Assembly (NCBI GenBank): GCA_023411395.1 | Contig: JAEYOV010000084.1 | Span: 124,001 to 188,000, forward strand | Reading direction: 5' to 3' | DNA from: Bacillota bacterium | GTDB taxonomy: Bacteria > Bacillota > Clostridia > Christensenellales > Aristaeellaceae | DNA length: 64,000 bases | In this document: positions 53,543 through 61,358 of the stretch, piece by piece | Position numbering within the stretch: position 1 is the first letter of the stretch | Layout of the letters: the number at the start of each line of letters is the position of its first letter | Notes under the pieces: model-generated | The model's database searches: none | Seen by the model: the letters and a program-made list of their open reading frames with translations, nothing else | Told to the model about the DNA's origin: nothing | Program-made: the position numbers and the translations under genes

Positions 53543-55273
53543 TTATACATTTTCCTCCACGCATGAGGCATGGCCCACCGACGTTTTTTCGCCTTTCTCC
53601 ACCCGTCCGCTGGCTGCCGCCTTCTCCTGCAAAACCGGCACGGACCAGTCCCTTACGGGGCGGGAAGATACCCTTTCCTCCGGCAGCAGCATCATTTCCA
53701 GCGCTCCCTCCAGCGTATCCACGGGAATGATCTCCATATCCATCCCATCGAACCGCTCCAGCCGGTTCTCCCTGGGCACCAATACACGGGTGAGCCCGGC
53801 CCGCCGGGCAGCATCCACCTTTTGCGGCACACCGCCTACCGGCATCACCCGGCCGCGCACCGAAACTTCCCCTGTTACTGCCACAGAACCGTCCACGGGC
53901 CTGCCCGTCATGGCGCTCAGCGCCACCACCGCCATGGCCACCCCCGCGGAGGGCCCGTCCACCGGCGCGCCGCCGGGGAAGTTAATGTGGATATCCATGC
54001 CGTCCACAGGATAGCCCATGGAGCGCAGAAGCGTCATCACATTTTCCGCGGAACCCCTTGCGGTGGACTTGCGCCGCATGCGGTGGCCGTCCTGGCCCAA
54101 CTCCTCCTCTTCCACAATGCCCGTCACCGTCACCCGGCCGGCGCCCTTTTGCGCCGCGGCCTCAATTTCCATCAAGGCACCCTGGTGGCTGTCGAACACC
54201 GCCAGGCCATGAACACAGCCCACCCGGTTTTCCCGGATCGCGAGCGGATCGGGCCGCGCGGCATAATGGCCGGAATGGATCACCCATTCCACATCCTGCC
54301 TTAATATCTCCATCCGTTCCTCCAACTGCGCCAGGCCCGCGCACATTTGAACAATGTTCACCGCATCGCGGCCGCAGGCGGCGTAGCGTCCGATGAGCGT
54401 GGCGTCCCGCTTGTCCAGCTCATAGCCTGCCCTTTGGGCAGCATTGGCGGCGATATCGGCAATTTCCTGCGGTTCCAGGGCACGGAAATAAATCTCCATG
54501 CACCGGGAGCGGAGCGCAGGAGAAATTTCTGAAGAGCTTCTGGTTGTGGCACCTACCAGGCGGAAGTCCGCGGGCATGCCGCGCTTGAATATTTCATGGA
54601 TGTGCCGGGGGATGCTGGTGTCGTCCGGGTTGTAATAAGCCGACTCAAACATTACCTTGCGGTCTTCCAGCACCTTCAACAGCTTGTTCATCTGGATGGG
54701 ATGCAGCTCCCCGATCTCGTCCAGGAACAGAACGCCGCCGTGGGCCTTGGAAACGGCGCCAGGCTTGGGCTGGGGAATGCCCTGCACGCCCAGCGGTCCC
54801 GCACCCTGGTAAATGGGATCGTGGACGGAGCCGATCAGGGGGTCCGCAATGGCCCGCTCATCAAAACGCACGCAGGTGGCATCCATTTCAATGAAGGGGG
54901 CACTGGACGCAAAGGGCGTGCCGCGGGTGCGCTTGGCCGCTTCCAGCACAAGGCGGGCGGCACAGGTTTTGCCAATGCCCGGAGGTCCATAGATGATCAC
55001 ATGCTGGGGATTCGCGCCGCACAGGATGGCCTTCAGCGACTTGATGCCTTCGTTTTGCCCAATGATATCCGAAAACTTCACCGGGCGCACCTTTTCCGCC
55101 AGCGGCTCGGACAGGTGGATGCCGCGCATGCGCTGGAGGTTTTCCATTTCACGGTTGCTCTCCCTGCGCACAGCGGGCTGGGCTTTCTTTTGCTGCCGAA
55201 GCTGCATAAAAAAGAAAAGCCCGACCACTACCGATACCAGCAATTGTATGCCCAGGAGCAAAAAATTCACCAA
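53543..55273 (-). CDS. lonB: Membrane-anchored ATP-dependent protease LonB
   Basis: 576 residues. N-terminal membrane helix (NFLLLGIQLLVSVVVGLFFF), AAA+ domain with GPPGIGKTCAAR and LFLDEIGELHP, and a Lon protease domain with the catalytic Ser in PVDGPSAG and Lys in GGVPQKVDAA. It lacks the LON N-domain, as expected of LonB; in Bacillus lonB is expressed in the forespore under sigma F. A TTG at 55273 after GGGAGGG is used; GTG 55270 is possible. Confidence 0.95.
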   Translation of the reverse strand: MVNFLLLGIQLLVSVVVGLFFFMQLRQQKKAQPAVRRESNREMENLQRMRGIHLSEPLAEKVRPVKFSDIIGQNEGIKSLKAILCGANPQHVIIYGPPGIGKTCAARLVLEAAKRTRGTPFASSAPFIEMDATCVRFDERAIADPLIGSVHDPIYQGAGPLGVQGIPQPKPGAVSKAHGGVLFLDEIGELHPIQMNKLLKVLEDRKVMFESAYYNPDDTSIPRHIHEIFKRGMPADFRLVGATTRSSSEISPALRSRCMEIYFRALEPQEIADIAANAAQRAGYELDKRDATLIGRYAACGRDAVNIVQMCAGLAQLEERMEILRQDVEWVIHSGHYAARPDPLAIRENRVGCVHGLAVFDSHQGALMEIEAAAQKGAGRVTVTGIVEEEELGQDGHRMRRKSTARGSAENVMTLLRSMGYPVDGMDIHINFPGGAPVDGPSAGVAMAVVALSAMTGRPVDGSVAVTGEVSVRGRVMPVGGVPQKVDAARRAGLTRVLVPRENRLERFDGMDMEIIPVDTLEGALEMMLLPEERVSSRPVRDWSVPVLQEKAAASGRVEKGEKTSVGHASCVEENV

Positions 55274-55461
55274 CCAAAAGCCCTCCCTTTGTCCTGTTTC
55301 TAGGCGTTAGGATGCGAAAAAGGAAGGGTCTCCATGTGTGGGAGTGGTTGGGGCAATGACCAGTTCTAATCAGAAATGGCAGGATGCTGTCATGGAAAAA
55401 TTACCAATTATCCCAGCGCCCAGCCTTAAATGAGAATATCAATTTACTGACGAACTTGTTT
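55274..55461. other. Spacer upstream of lonB, nothing recognised
   Basis: No ORF with a ribosome binding site and no clear promoter. It is bounded on the right by hairpin element copy 6. Confidence 0.5.
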
Positions 55462-55672
55462 GGGAGAGCAACGAGGGGGGCCGCAGCCTCCCTCGTTTGA
55501 AATCGTCTCGACCGGCTTTGCCGGTCGGACGGGGGTTTGCGGAGCAAACATTCCTTACACGATTTCTTGGCCGTATGCCGAGTACTGTCCAAGCATAGCG
55601 AAGGACAGTGCGCAGGCATACAAGGAAATCGTGCAAAATCGAAAAAAGCCGGTCAAAGATCGGCTTTTTTCG
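55462..55672 (-). repeat. Modular hairpin element, copy 6
   Basis: Minus strand: H1 CGAAAAAAGCCGAT/GGCTTTTTTCG (an evident clpX terminator), linker ATTTTGCACGA, H2 (GATTTCCTTGTATGCC with GGCATACGGCCAAGAAAT, inner ACTGTCC/GGACAGT), CGTGTAAGGA, H3 GTTTGCTCCGCAAAC, H4 CGACCGGCAAAGCCGGTCG, then CAAACGAGGGAGGCTGCGGC and CCCCCTCGTT. H1 ends 4 bases after the clpX stop. The cleanest copy. Confidence 0.82.
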
Positions 55673-55676
55673 AATA

Positions 55677-56999
55677 TTACGATACACTCGGTTCCGGCTG
55701 GGCATTGGGCTCCGTGTCCGGAATGGAGCGCTGTGTGCGGGGCTTGCGCTTTCGCGGCTCGCCTTCCACCAGCTTTGGCTTGCCGTTCTCCTTGACGGAA
55801 TCGGCGGTGATGACACACTTGTTCACATCGTTGCGCACCGGCAGCTCAAACATGGTATCCAGCATAACGCCCTCAATGATGGAACGGAGCCCCCGGGCGC
55901 CGCTCTTGCGCTGGATGGCCTGCCGGGCGATTTCCTTGAGCGCATCTTCCTCAAACTCCAGTGTGATGCCGTCCAGCTCCATGAGCTTGGCATACTGCTT
56001 GACCAGAGCGTTGCGTGGCTCGGTGAGGATCTTCACCAGCGCTTCCTCGTCCAGCGCGTCCAGCGTGACCACAATGGGCAGGCGCCCCACAAACTCGGGA
56101 ATCAGCCCGTACTTCATCAGGTCTTCCGGGCGGATCTGGCTCAAAACGCGGCTCATGTCGGGGTTGTCCTTTTGATGCAGCTCCGCGCCGAAGCCCAGCG
56201 TTTTTTTGCCGATGCGGCTTTCAATGATAGGTGCTATGCCGTCAAAGGCGCCGCCGCAAATGAACAGGATGTTCGTCGTATCGATCTGGATAAACTCCTG
56301 ATGCGGGTGCTTTCGCCCGCCCTGGGGCGGAACGCTGGCAATGGTACCTTCCAGAATCTTCAACAGCGCCTGCTGCACGCCCTCGCCGCTGACATCCCTG
56401 GTAATGGAGGGATTTTCACTTTTCCTGGCGATCTTGTCGATTTCGTCGATATAGATGATGCCCCGCTGCGCCGCCTGGATGTCATAATCGGCGTTTTGGA
56501 TCAGCCGCAGCAGGATGTTTTCCACGTCCTCACCTACATAGCCGGCCTCGGTTAAGCTCGTGGCGTCGGCGATGGCAAAGGGCACGTTCAGAATGCGGGC
56601 CAGGGACTGGGCCAGAAACGTCTTGCCGCAGCCGGTGGGGCCCAGCATGAGGATGTTGGATTTTTGAAGCTCCACATCGCCGCGCTTTTGAGGCGCGTTG
56701 ATGCGCTTGTAATGGTTGTACACCGCCACCGCCAGGGAGCGCTTGGCCTTCTCCTGCCCCACCACGTACTCATCCAGCACCTGCTTCATTTCTGTGGGCC
56801 GGGGAATGGCTGTGGAGGCGGAATCGCCTATTACGGCCAGGTCATCGGCAATAATCTCCTGGCAAAGCAGGATGCACTCGTTGCAGATATACACGTTGGG
56901 GCCGGCCACCAGGCGGCGGACCTGCTCCTGGGTTTTGTTGCAAAAGCTGCACTTGTGCACCTTCTGCTGCATACGGGGAGTAAAATCGTCTTTGGCCAT
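55677..56999 (-). CDS. clpX: ClpX, ATP-dependent Clp protease ATP-binding subunit
   Basis: 440 residues. N-terminal zinc-binding domain (CSFCNKTQEQV...YICNECILLC), AAA+ core with GPTGCGKTFLAQ, IDEIDKIARK and the pore loop GYVGED, and a 25-residue extra C-terminal tail (RKRKPRTQRSIP). Unfoldase that feeds ClpP. ATG 56999 with AGAGG, eleven bases after clpP. Confidence 0.98.
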   Translation of the reverse strand: MAKDDFTPRMQQKVHKCSFCNKTQEQVRRLVAGPNVYICNECILLCQEIIADDLAVIGDSASTAIPRPTEMKQVLDEYVVGQEKAKRSLAVAVYNHYKRINAPQKRGDVELQKSNILMLGPTGCGKTFLAQSLARILNVPFAIADATSLTEAGYVGEDVENILLRLIQNADYDIQAAQRGIIYIDEIDKIARKSENPSITRDVSGEGVQQALLKILEGTIASVPPQGGRKHPHQEFIQIDTTNILFICGGAFDGIAPIIESRIGKKTLGFGAELHQKDNPDMSRVLSQIRPEDLMKYGLIPEFVGRLPIVVTLDALDEEALVKILTEPRNALVKQYAKLMELDGITLEFEEDALKEIARQAIQRKSGARGLRSIIEGVMLDTMFELPVRNDVNKCVITADSVKENGKPKLVEGEPRKRKPRTQRSIPDTEPNAQPEPSVS

Positions 57000-57009
57000 T
57001 TCATTACCT

Positions 57010-57603
57010 CTAGGCGCGGGGTGCCCGCGGCTGATAGATCTCGTCGATGATACCGTAGCTGAGTGCTTCCTCCGCGCTCATAAAATGGTCGCGCTCCACA
57101 TCCTGGGCCACTTTTTCCAGGGATTGTCCAGTCATGTCCGCCATCAGGCGGATCATCTTCTTCTTGGTGGCCAGCAGCCATTCAGCCCGGATGACCACAT
57201 CGGTGGCTTGGCCCTCCGCGCCGCCCATGGGCTGATGGATCATGACCTCGCTGTTGGGCAGCGCTTGCCGCTTGCCCTTTTCCCCGGCCATAAGCAGGAA
57301 GGCGCCCATGGAAGCCGCCATGCCGATACATACCGTGCGCACATGGGGCTTGATATAATTCATGGTGTCATAGATGGCCATCCCCGCCGTTACCGAGCCG
57401 CCCGGGCTGTTGATATACAGCGAGATGTCGGCATCGGGGTTCTCCATCTCCAGAAACAGGAGCTGGGCTACCACGACGTTGGCCACGTCATCGTTGATGG
57501 GCCCGCCCAGAAACACGATACGGTCCTTGAGCAGGCGGGAGTAGATGTCAAACGCCCGTTCTCCGCGGTTGGATTGTTCAATGACCATTGGGATCAAACT
57601 CAT
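57010..57603 (-). CDS. clpP: ClpP, ATP-dependent Clp protease proteolytic subunit
   Basis: 197 residues. Serine protease of the ClpP tetradecamer with the triad Ser98 (GMAASMG), His123 (VMIHQP) and Asp172 (VERDHFM). Normal length; ATG 57603 has AAAGGAGG upstream, and the residues encoded before it are unconserved. Confidence 0.98.
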   Translation of the reverse strand: MSLIPMVIEQSNRGERAFDIYSRLLKDRIVFLGGPINDDVANVVVAQLLFLEMENPDADISLYINSPGGSVTAGMAIYDTMNYIKPHVRTVCIGMAASMGAFLLMAGEKGKRQALPNSEVMIHQPMGGAEGQATDVVIRAEWLLATKKKMIRLMADMTGQSLEKVAQDVERDHFMSAEEALSYGIIDEIYQPRAPRA

Positions 57604-57782
57604 GGTGCTTGCCTCCTTTTGCAGCAAACTGCTGCCCCGGTATTTTTCCTTTTGCACGGACGCCGCTTCCAGCCCTTAGTCATGCTCACAGGCTTTCAGG
57701 CGGAATGCGGCGCTCCTGTATCATATGACCGCCCGGCGGGAATTATGCCATGGGATGCGCACGGCAGCCGTCCAATTGGAAA

Positions 57783-59129
57783 TTAATGATGATGATGCTC
57801 ATGGTCTTCGTGGCCGTCATGGCCTTCATGGCCTTCTTCCTTCACAAAGGTGGCAGTGGACTTCATCAGGTTGATCACCTTCATGATGGCGGCGTTGTCG
57901 CGCAGATATTCCTTCTGCCGTTCAGTCAGCTTCTGGACATAGGCATCCTTTTCCTGCCCTGCGCGCTTGGCCTGCTCGGCAATCCGCTCATCCACTTCCT
58001 CCTCGGTGGGTTCAATGGCTTCCGCTTTGCGGATGGCTTCCAGTACCAATTCCACCTTCGCCCTGTTTTCGGCCTCGCTCCTGTACATGTCGCGGAGCTG
58101 CTCTTCGGTTTGCCCCGTGTACTTCAGGTAATCTTCCATCTTCAAGCCTTGGTAGGCCATGCGAAGCTGCATTTCGCGGACGATCTGATCCAGCTGATCC
58201 TCCACCATGGGCGGGGGAACTTCGAGGGTTGCGTTTGCAACGGCCTTTTCGATGAGCGCGTTTTCCCTTTCCACATCCAGCGATTTTTGCGCTTCCTCGG
58301 TGAGTTTGGCACGGATATCGGCTTCATAAGCGGCGAATGTATCAAAATCGCTGACATCCATGGCAAAATCGTCATCCAGCTCCGGCAATTCCTTCTTTTG
58401 AATGCCGTTCAATTTCACATGGAACACGGCGTCTTTCCCGGCCAGCTCCTTGGCGTGGTATTCTTCGGGGAATTTCACGGTCAGGTCTTTTTCCTCGCCG
58501 ATTAAAATACCAACCATCTGCTCTTCAAAGCCGGGGATGAAGTGGCCGGAACCGATCACCAGCGTCTGGCCCTGTGCAGTACCGCCGGGGAAGGCTACGC
58601 CATCCACGGTGCCCAGATAATCGAGATTCACGGTGTCGCCCTGCTCCACGGGCCTGTCGGTGATATCCACCAGGCGGGATACACGCTCCCGGTCACGCTC
58701 GATGCGCTCGTTCACCATTTCATCCGACACGGGATGCTCGTGAGTGGCAATCGTCAAGTTCTTGTACTCGCCCAGCGTCACCTCAGGACGTACGTATACT
58801 TCGCAAGTGAATAGCAAATCCTTGCCGGATCCTATTTGATCAATGCCGTCCATCTGAGGCTGATCCACCGGCTGAAGGCCGTTCTCCTTCACCGCGGCCT
58901 GATAGGCTTCGGGAAAAAGGCTGTCAAAGGCGTCGTCATAAAACACGCCTTCGCCATACATGCTCTCTATCAGCTTGCGGGGCGCCTTGCCCTTGCGGAA
59001 GCCAGGCACGCTGATGCGGCCGCGGTTTTTCAAAAAGGACTTCTGCATGGCTTCGTCAAACGCCTCGGCGGGAATTTGAAAAGAAATCTTGACTTTGCTG
59101 CCGCTTTGCTTCTCGACGGTATGGTTCAT
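57783..59129 (-). CDS. tig: Trigger factor with a histidine-rich C-terminal tail
   Basis: 448 residues. Ribosome-bound chaperone and prolyl isomerase. Ribosome-binding signature GFRKGKAPRKLIE (about 47-60), FKBP-type PPIase domain (about 155-240), then the helical chaperone domain. The last 17 residues (GHEGHDGHEDHEHHHH) hold eight His, a SlyD-like metal-binding tail not normally seen in trigger factor. ATG 59129 after AGGAGG. First gene of tig-clpP-clpX. Confidence 0.97.
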   Translation of the reverse strand: MNHTVEKQSGSKVKISFQIPAEAFDEAMQKSFLKNRGRISVPGFRKGKAPRKLIESMYGEGVFYDDAFDSLFPEAYQAAVKENGLQPVDQPQMDGIDQIGSGKDLLFTCEVYVRPEVTLGEYKNLTIATHEHPVSDEMVNERIERDRERVSRLVDITDRPVEQGDTVNLDYLGTVDGVAFPGGTAQGQTLVIGSGHFIPGFEEQMVGILIGEEKDLTVKFPEEYHAKELAGKDAVFHVKLNGIQKKELPELDDDFAMDVSDFDTFAAYEADIRAKLTEEAQKSLDVERENALIEKAVANATLEVPPPMVEDQLDQIVREMQLRMAYQGLKMEDYLKYTGQTEEQLRDMYRSEAENRAKVELVLEAIRKAEAIEPTEEEVDERIAEQAKRAGQEKDAYVQKLTERQKEYLRDNAAIMKVINLMKSTATFVKEEGHEGHDGHEDHEHHHH

Positions 59130-59199
59130 GAAAAAACATCCTCCTGCCAATTCATGGGCACAGCATGGCCCTGCCCTCTATTAGGGGAGGGCACCAAGT

Positions 59200-59228
59200 A
59201 GTGTAGCACAGGAAGACGCTACACGCAA
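59200..59228 (-). promoter_or_regulatory. Promoter of tig
   Basis: -35 TTGCGT (59228-59223), 17-bp spacer, -10 TACACT (59205-59200). A GCCCTC/GAGGGC hairpin lies between it and the start codon. Confidence 0.55.
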
Positions 59229-59427
59229 CCCGTCCGGCGACAGAAGCGCCCCTTTTTTTGAGTAAACATTGGATATGCTTACTTTTCGGGCGTTTATTGA
59301 GAAATACCCATGGCAACAGCGTCCGAAACGCGCGAAGCAAATCGTTTGCGATTACCATAGGCAAATTCCTTTTGCCCATTGCTCATCCCGCGGCCCACAA
59401 GCTGCCCACCGGCTTCGCATTTCGTTC

Positions 59428-59454
59428 ACCGTTTTTTTTAAGCAGCATAAGATA
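59428..59454 (+). promoter_or_regulatory. Sigma K-like promoter of the LysM gene
   Basis: AC (59428-59429), 16 bases, then CATAAGATA (59446-59454), which fits the mother-cell sigma K pattern AC-N16-CATANNNTA. The motif is short, so chance occurrence is possible. Confidence 0.35.
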
Positions 59455-59482
59455 AAGCAGAATTCTGGAAAGGAGTATGTGT

Positions 59483-60136
59483 ATGAATCTGAGCACCGGT
59501 CCTACAGCGCCTACACAAGCCTGCGCCTTTGAGTACACCGTGAAACGGGGCGACAGTTATTACCTCATCAGCAAACGCCTTGGGGTATCCTTAAGGGATC
59601 TGATCGCGGCCAATCCCAACATCAATCCCGCAAGGCTCATGGTTGGCGACGTACTTTGCATCCCCGTGGCGGAAGGAACACAGCAGATTGCCAAGGAACC
59701 GCAAAGCGTCAAGATACCCAAGGAGGTGGAAACCCCTCCGGAAACCGGGGAGACGGGCGAGGTTGCCGGGGAAACCGGAGAGATAGCACCAGTGGAGGAA
59801 CCGCCTGCCTTCACCTGCCCGCTGGAACAGCGCCGCACCGTGCAGCCCGGGCAAACAGTCAGCGATTTCCAACTGAACGCGGGGCTGAACCGCCATACCC
59901 TGGAAGTTGCCAATCCCAGCGTGGACCTGGATAATCTGGTGCCCGGCCAGGTGATCTGCGTGCCGGATATAAACCAGCCCTGCCCGCTGCCTGCCACCTA
60001 CATCCTCAAAGAAACTGATACATTGGAATCTGTGGCGGCAAAGTTCAACGTTTCCGTCGCCTCCCTGCTGCGGGCCAATCCCTGCCTGGCCCCGTCAGAT
60101 TTCCTGCCCTGCGTATGCATCAGCCTCCCCCAATAA
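59483..60136 (+). CDS. Triple-LysM protein without signal peptide, possibly spore coat
   Basis: 217 residues. Three LysM domains at about 17-61, 118-161 and 173-215 (for example YTVKRGDSYYLISKRLGVS), with an acidic Glu/Thr-rich linker (83-107). LysM binds N-acetylglucosamine glycans. There is no signal peptide or anchor, as in coat proteins assembled inside the mother cell such as SafA. ATG 59483 is seven bases after AAGGAG. A sigma K-like promoter lies just upstream. Confidence 0.85.
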   Translation: MNLSTGPTAPTQACAFEYTVKRGDSYYLISKRLGVSLRDLIAANPNINPARLMVGDVLCIPVAEGTQQIAKEPQSVKIPKEVETPPETGETGEVAGETGEIAPVEEPPAFTCPLEQRRTVQPGQTVSDFQLNAGLNRHTLEVANPSVDLDNLVPGQVICVPDINQPCPLPATYILKETDTLESVAAKFNVSVASLLRANPCLAPSDFLPCVCISLPQ

Positions 60137-60170
60137 ATACATCATGAGTTTTCGGACATATGATCATGAT

Positions 60171-60203
60171 GCGGCTATGAATTTTCATAGCCGCGTTTCT
60201 TTT
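60171..60203. terminator. Terminator shared by the LysM gene and MFS gene ends
   Basis: 10-bp stem GCGGCTATGA/TCATAGCCGC with an ATTT loop, followed on the plus strand by GTTTCTTTT. It overlaps the last codons of the convergent MFS gene. Confidence 0.8.
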
Positions 60204-61341
60204 GAAGGATGGCATTCACCCGCTCGGTGCAAAGGATCATCAACAGCCCCGCCCCGAAAAGGAACCAGGGATAGACGCTGATACCTACTCGGTTGGCCGC
60301 CTGCCCCAACACTGCCGGCATCAGCGTGCTGCCTACATAAGCGAACGCCATCTGGATGCCCATCAACTCCTGGGCGTGCTCCTGCCCGAACCGGGCAGGC
60401 GTTTCATGGAGCAGCGCCGGATAGATGGGGGCGCACCCAAGGCCCAGCAGCGCCATGCCGGCCGCCGCCGCTTCCCCCGGCAGCAAAAGCAGGCCCGCAC
60501 CTGAGAGAATGAGCAAAAGCCCCAGGCGGATCAATTGTTTTCCCGTCATTTTGAAAGTCAGGAAGCCTGACAGGAAACGCCCCGCCGTGATGCCCGCATA
60601 AAACAGGCTTGCCCACCAGGCTCCCCGGGCAGGCAGCAGCCCCTTCGCCTCAACCAGGAAACTGGCGCACCAAAGCCCGGCGGTGATCTCCAGGCTGCAA
60701 TATAGAAAGAAGGAAGAAAGGCTCCACTTGACACCGGGCAGGCGGAAGATGCCATCGCGCCCCGCGGTGCATGGCCCAGCGTTTTGCTGCCTTTCCTCCC
60801 TGCGCCATAGGGGCAGCGAAAAGAAAAGCAGCAGGACAAGCCCGAACTGTACGGCAGAAACCATGCGGTAGCCGCCCTGCCAGAAGTTGCCGCGCGCGAC
60901 GAAGGAACCCATGATCGCAGGGCCCAGTGTGGCCCCAATGCCCCAGAAGCAGTGCAGCCAGTTCATATGCCGTGCTTTGTAATTCCTGGCCACATATGCG
61001 TTCAGACCTGCGTCCACCGCCCCGGCACCAAAGCCCAGCGGCATCGCCATCACATACAGCCACCAGGCTCCGGGGGCTACGGAAAAGCCCAGCAATGCGC
61101 AAGCCGTCATCAATACGCTGACGATGGTCACCCGGCCCGTGCCAAACCGCCGGATCACCCGGGCGCTGAGCAAGCTTGACACCACTGTACCCGCTGCAAC
61201 TACCAGGCTGATGCTTCCCGCCTGACCAAGCGGCGCGCTCCAGGACGCACGCATCGCAGGCCAGGCCGCGCCCAGCATGGAATCGGGCAGCCCCAGGCTG
61301 ATGAAGGCAAGATAGATCATGCTCAAAAAGAAAAGAGCCAT
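60175..61341 (-). CDS. MFS transporter
   Basis: 388 residues with twelve hydrophobic helices. Motif A-like RVIRRFGTGRV between helices 2 and 3 and GFGAGAVDAGLNAYVARNY, the latter resembling the fucose permease/YbjJ-like sugar or nucleoside group. Substrate unknown. ATG 61341 with GTGAGG. Confidence 0.9.
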   Translation of the reverse strand: MALFFLSMIYLAFISLGLPDSMLGAAWPAMRASWSAPLGQAGSISLVVAAGTVVSSLLSARVIRRFGTGRVTIVSVLMTACALLGFSVAPGAWWLYVMAMPLGFGAGAVDAGLNAYVARNYKARHMNWLHCFWGIGATLGPAIMGSFVARGNFWQGGYRMVSAVQFGLVLLLFFSLPLWRREERQQNAGPCTAGRDGIFRLPGVKWSLSSFFLYCSLEITAGLWCASFLVEAKGLLPARGAWWASLFYAGITAGRFLSGFLTFKMTGKQLIRLGLLLILSGAGLLLLPGEAAAAGMALLGLGCAPIYPALLHETPARFGQEHAQELMGIQMAFAYVGSTLMPAVLGQAANRVGISVYPWFLFGAGLLMILCTERVNAILQKKRGYENS

Positions 61342-61358
61342 TTGTATTCCTCACATTT

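Noticed and set aside
55401..55818. Several ORFs within hairpin element copy 6 and related frames in other copies
   Set aside because: The frames translate repeat hairpins (for example NRVRNVC- and AYGQEIV-like peptides), differ in frame among copies and lack start signals; the conservation is of structure, not of protein.
59152..59379. 75-codon minus-strand ORF upstream of tig
   Set aside because: It overlaps the inferred tig promoter and has no ribosome binding site.
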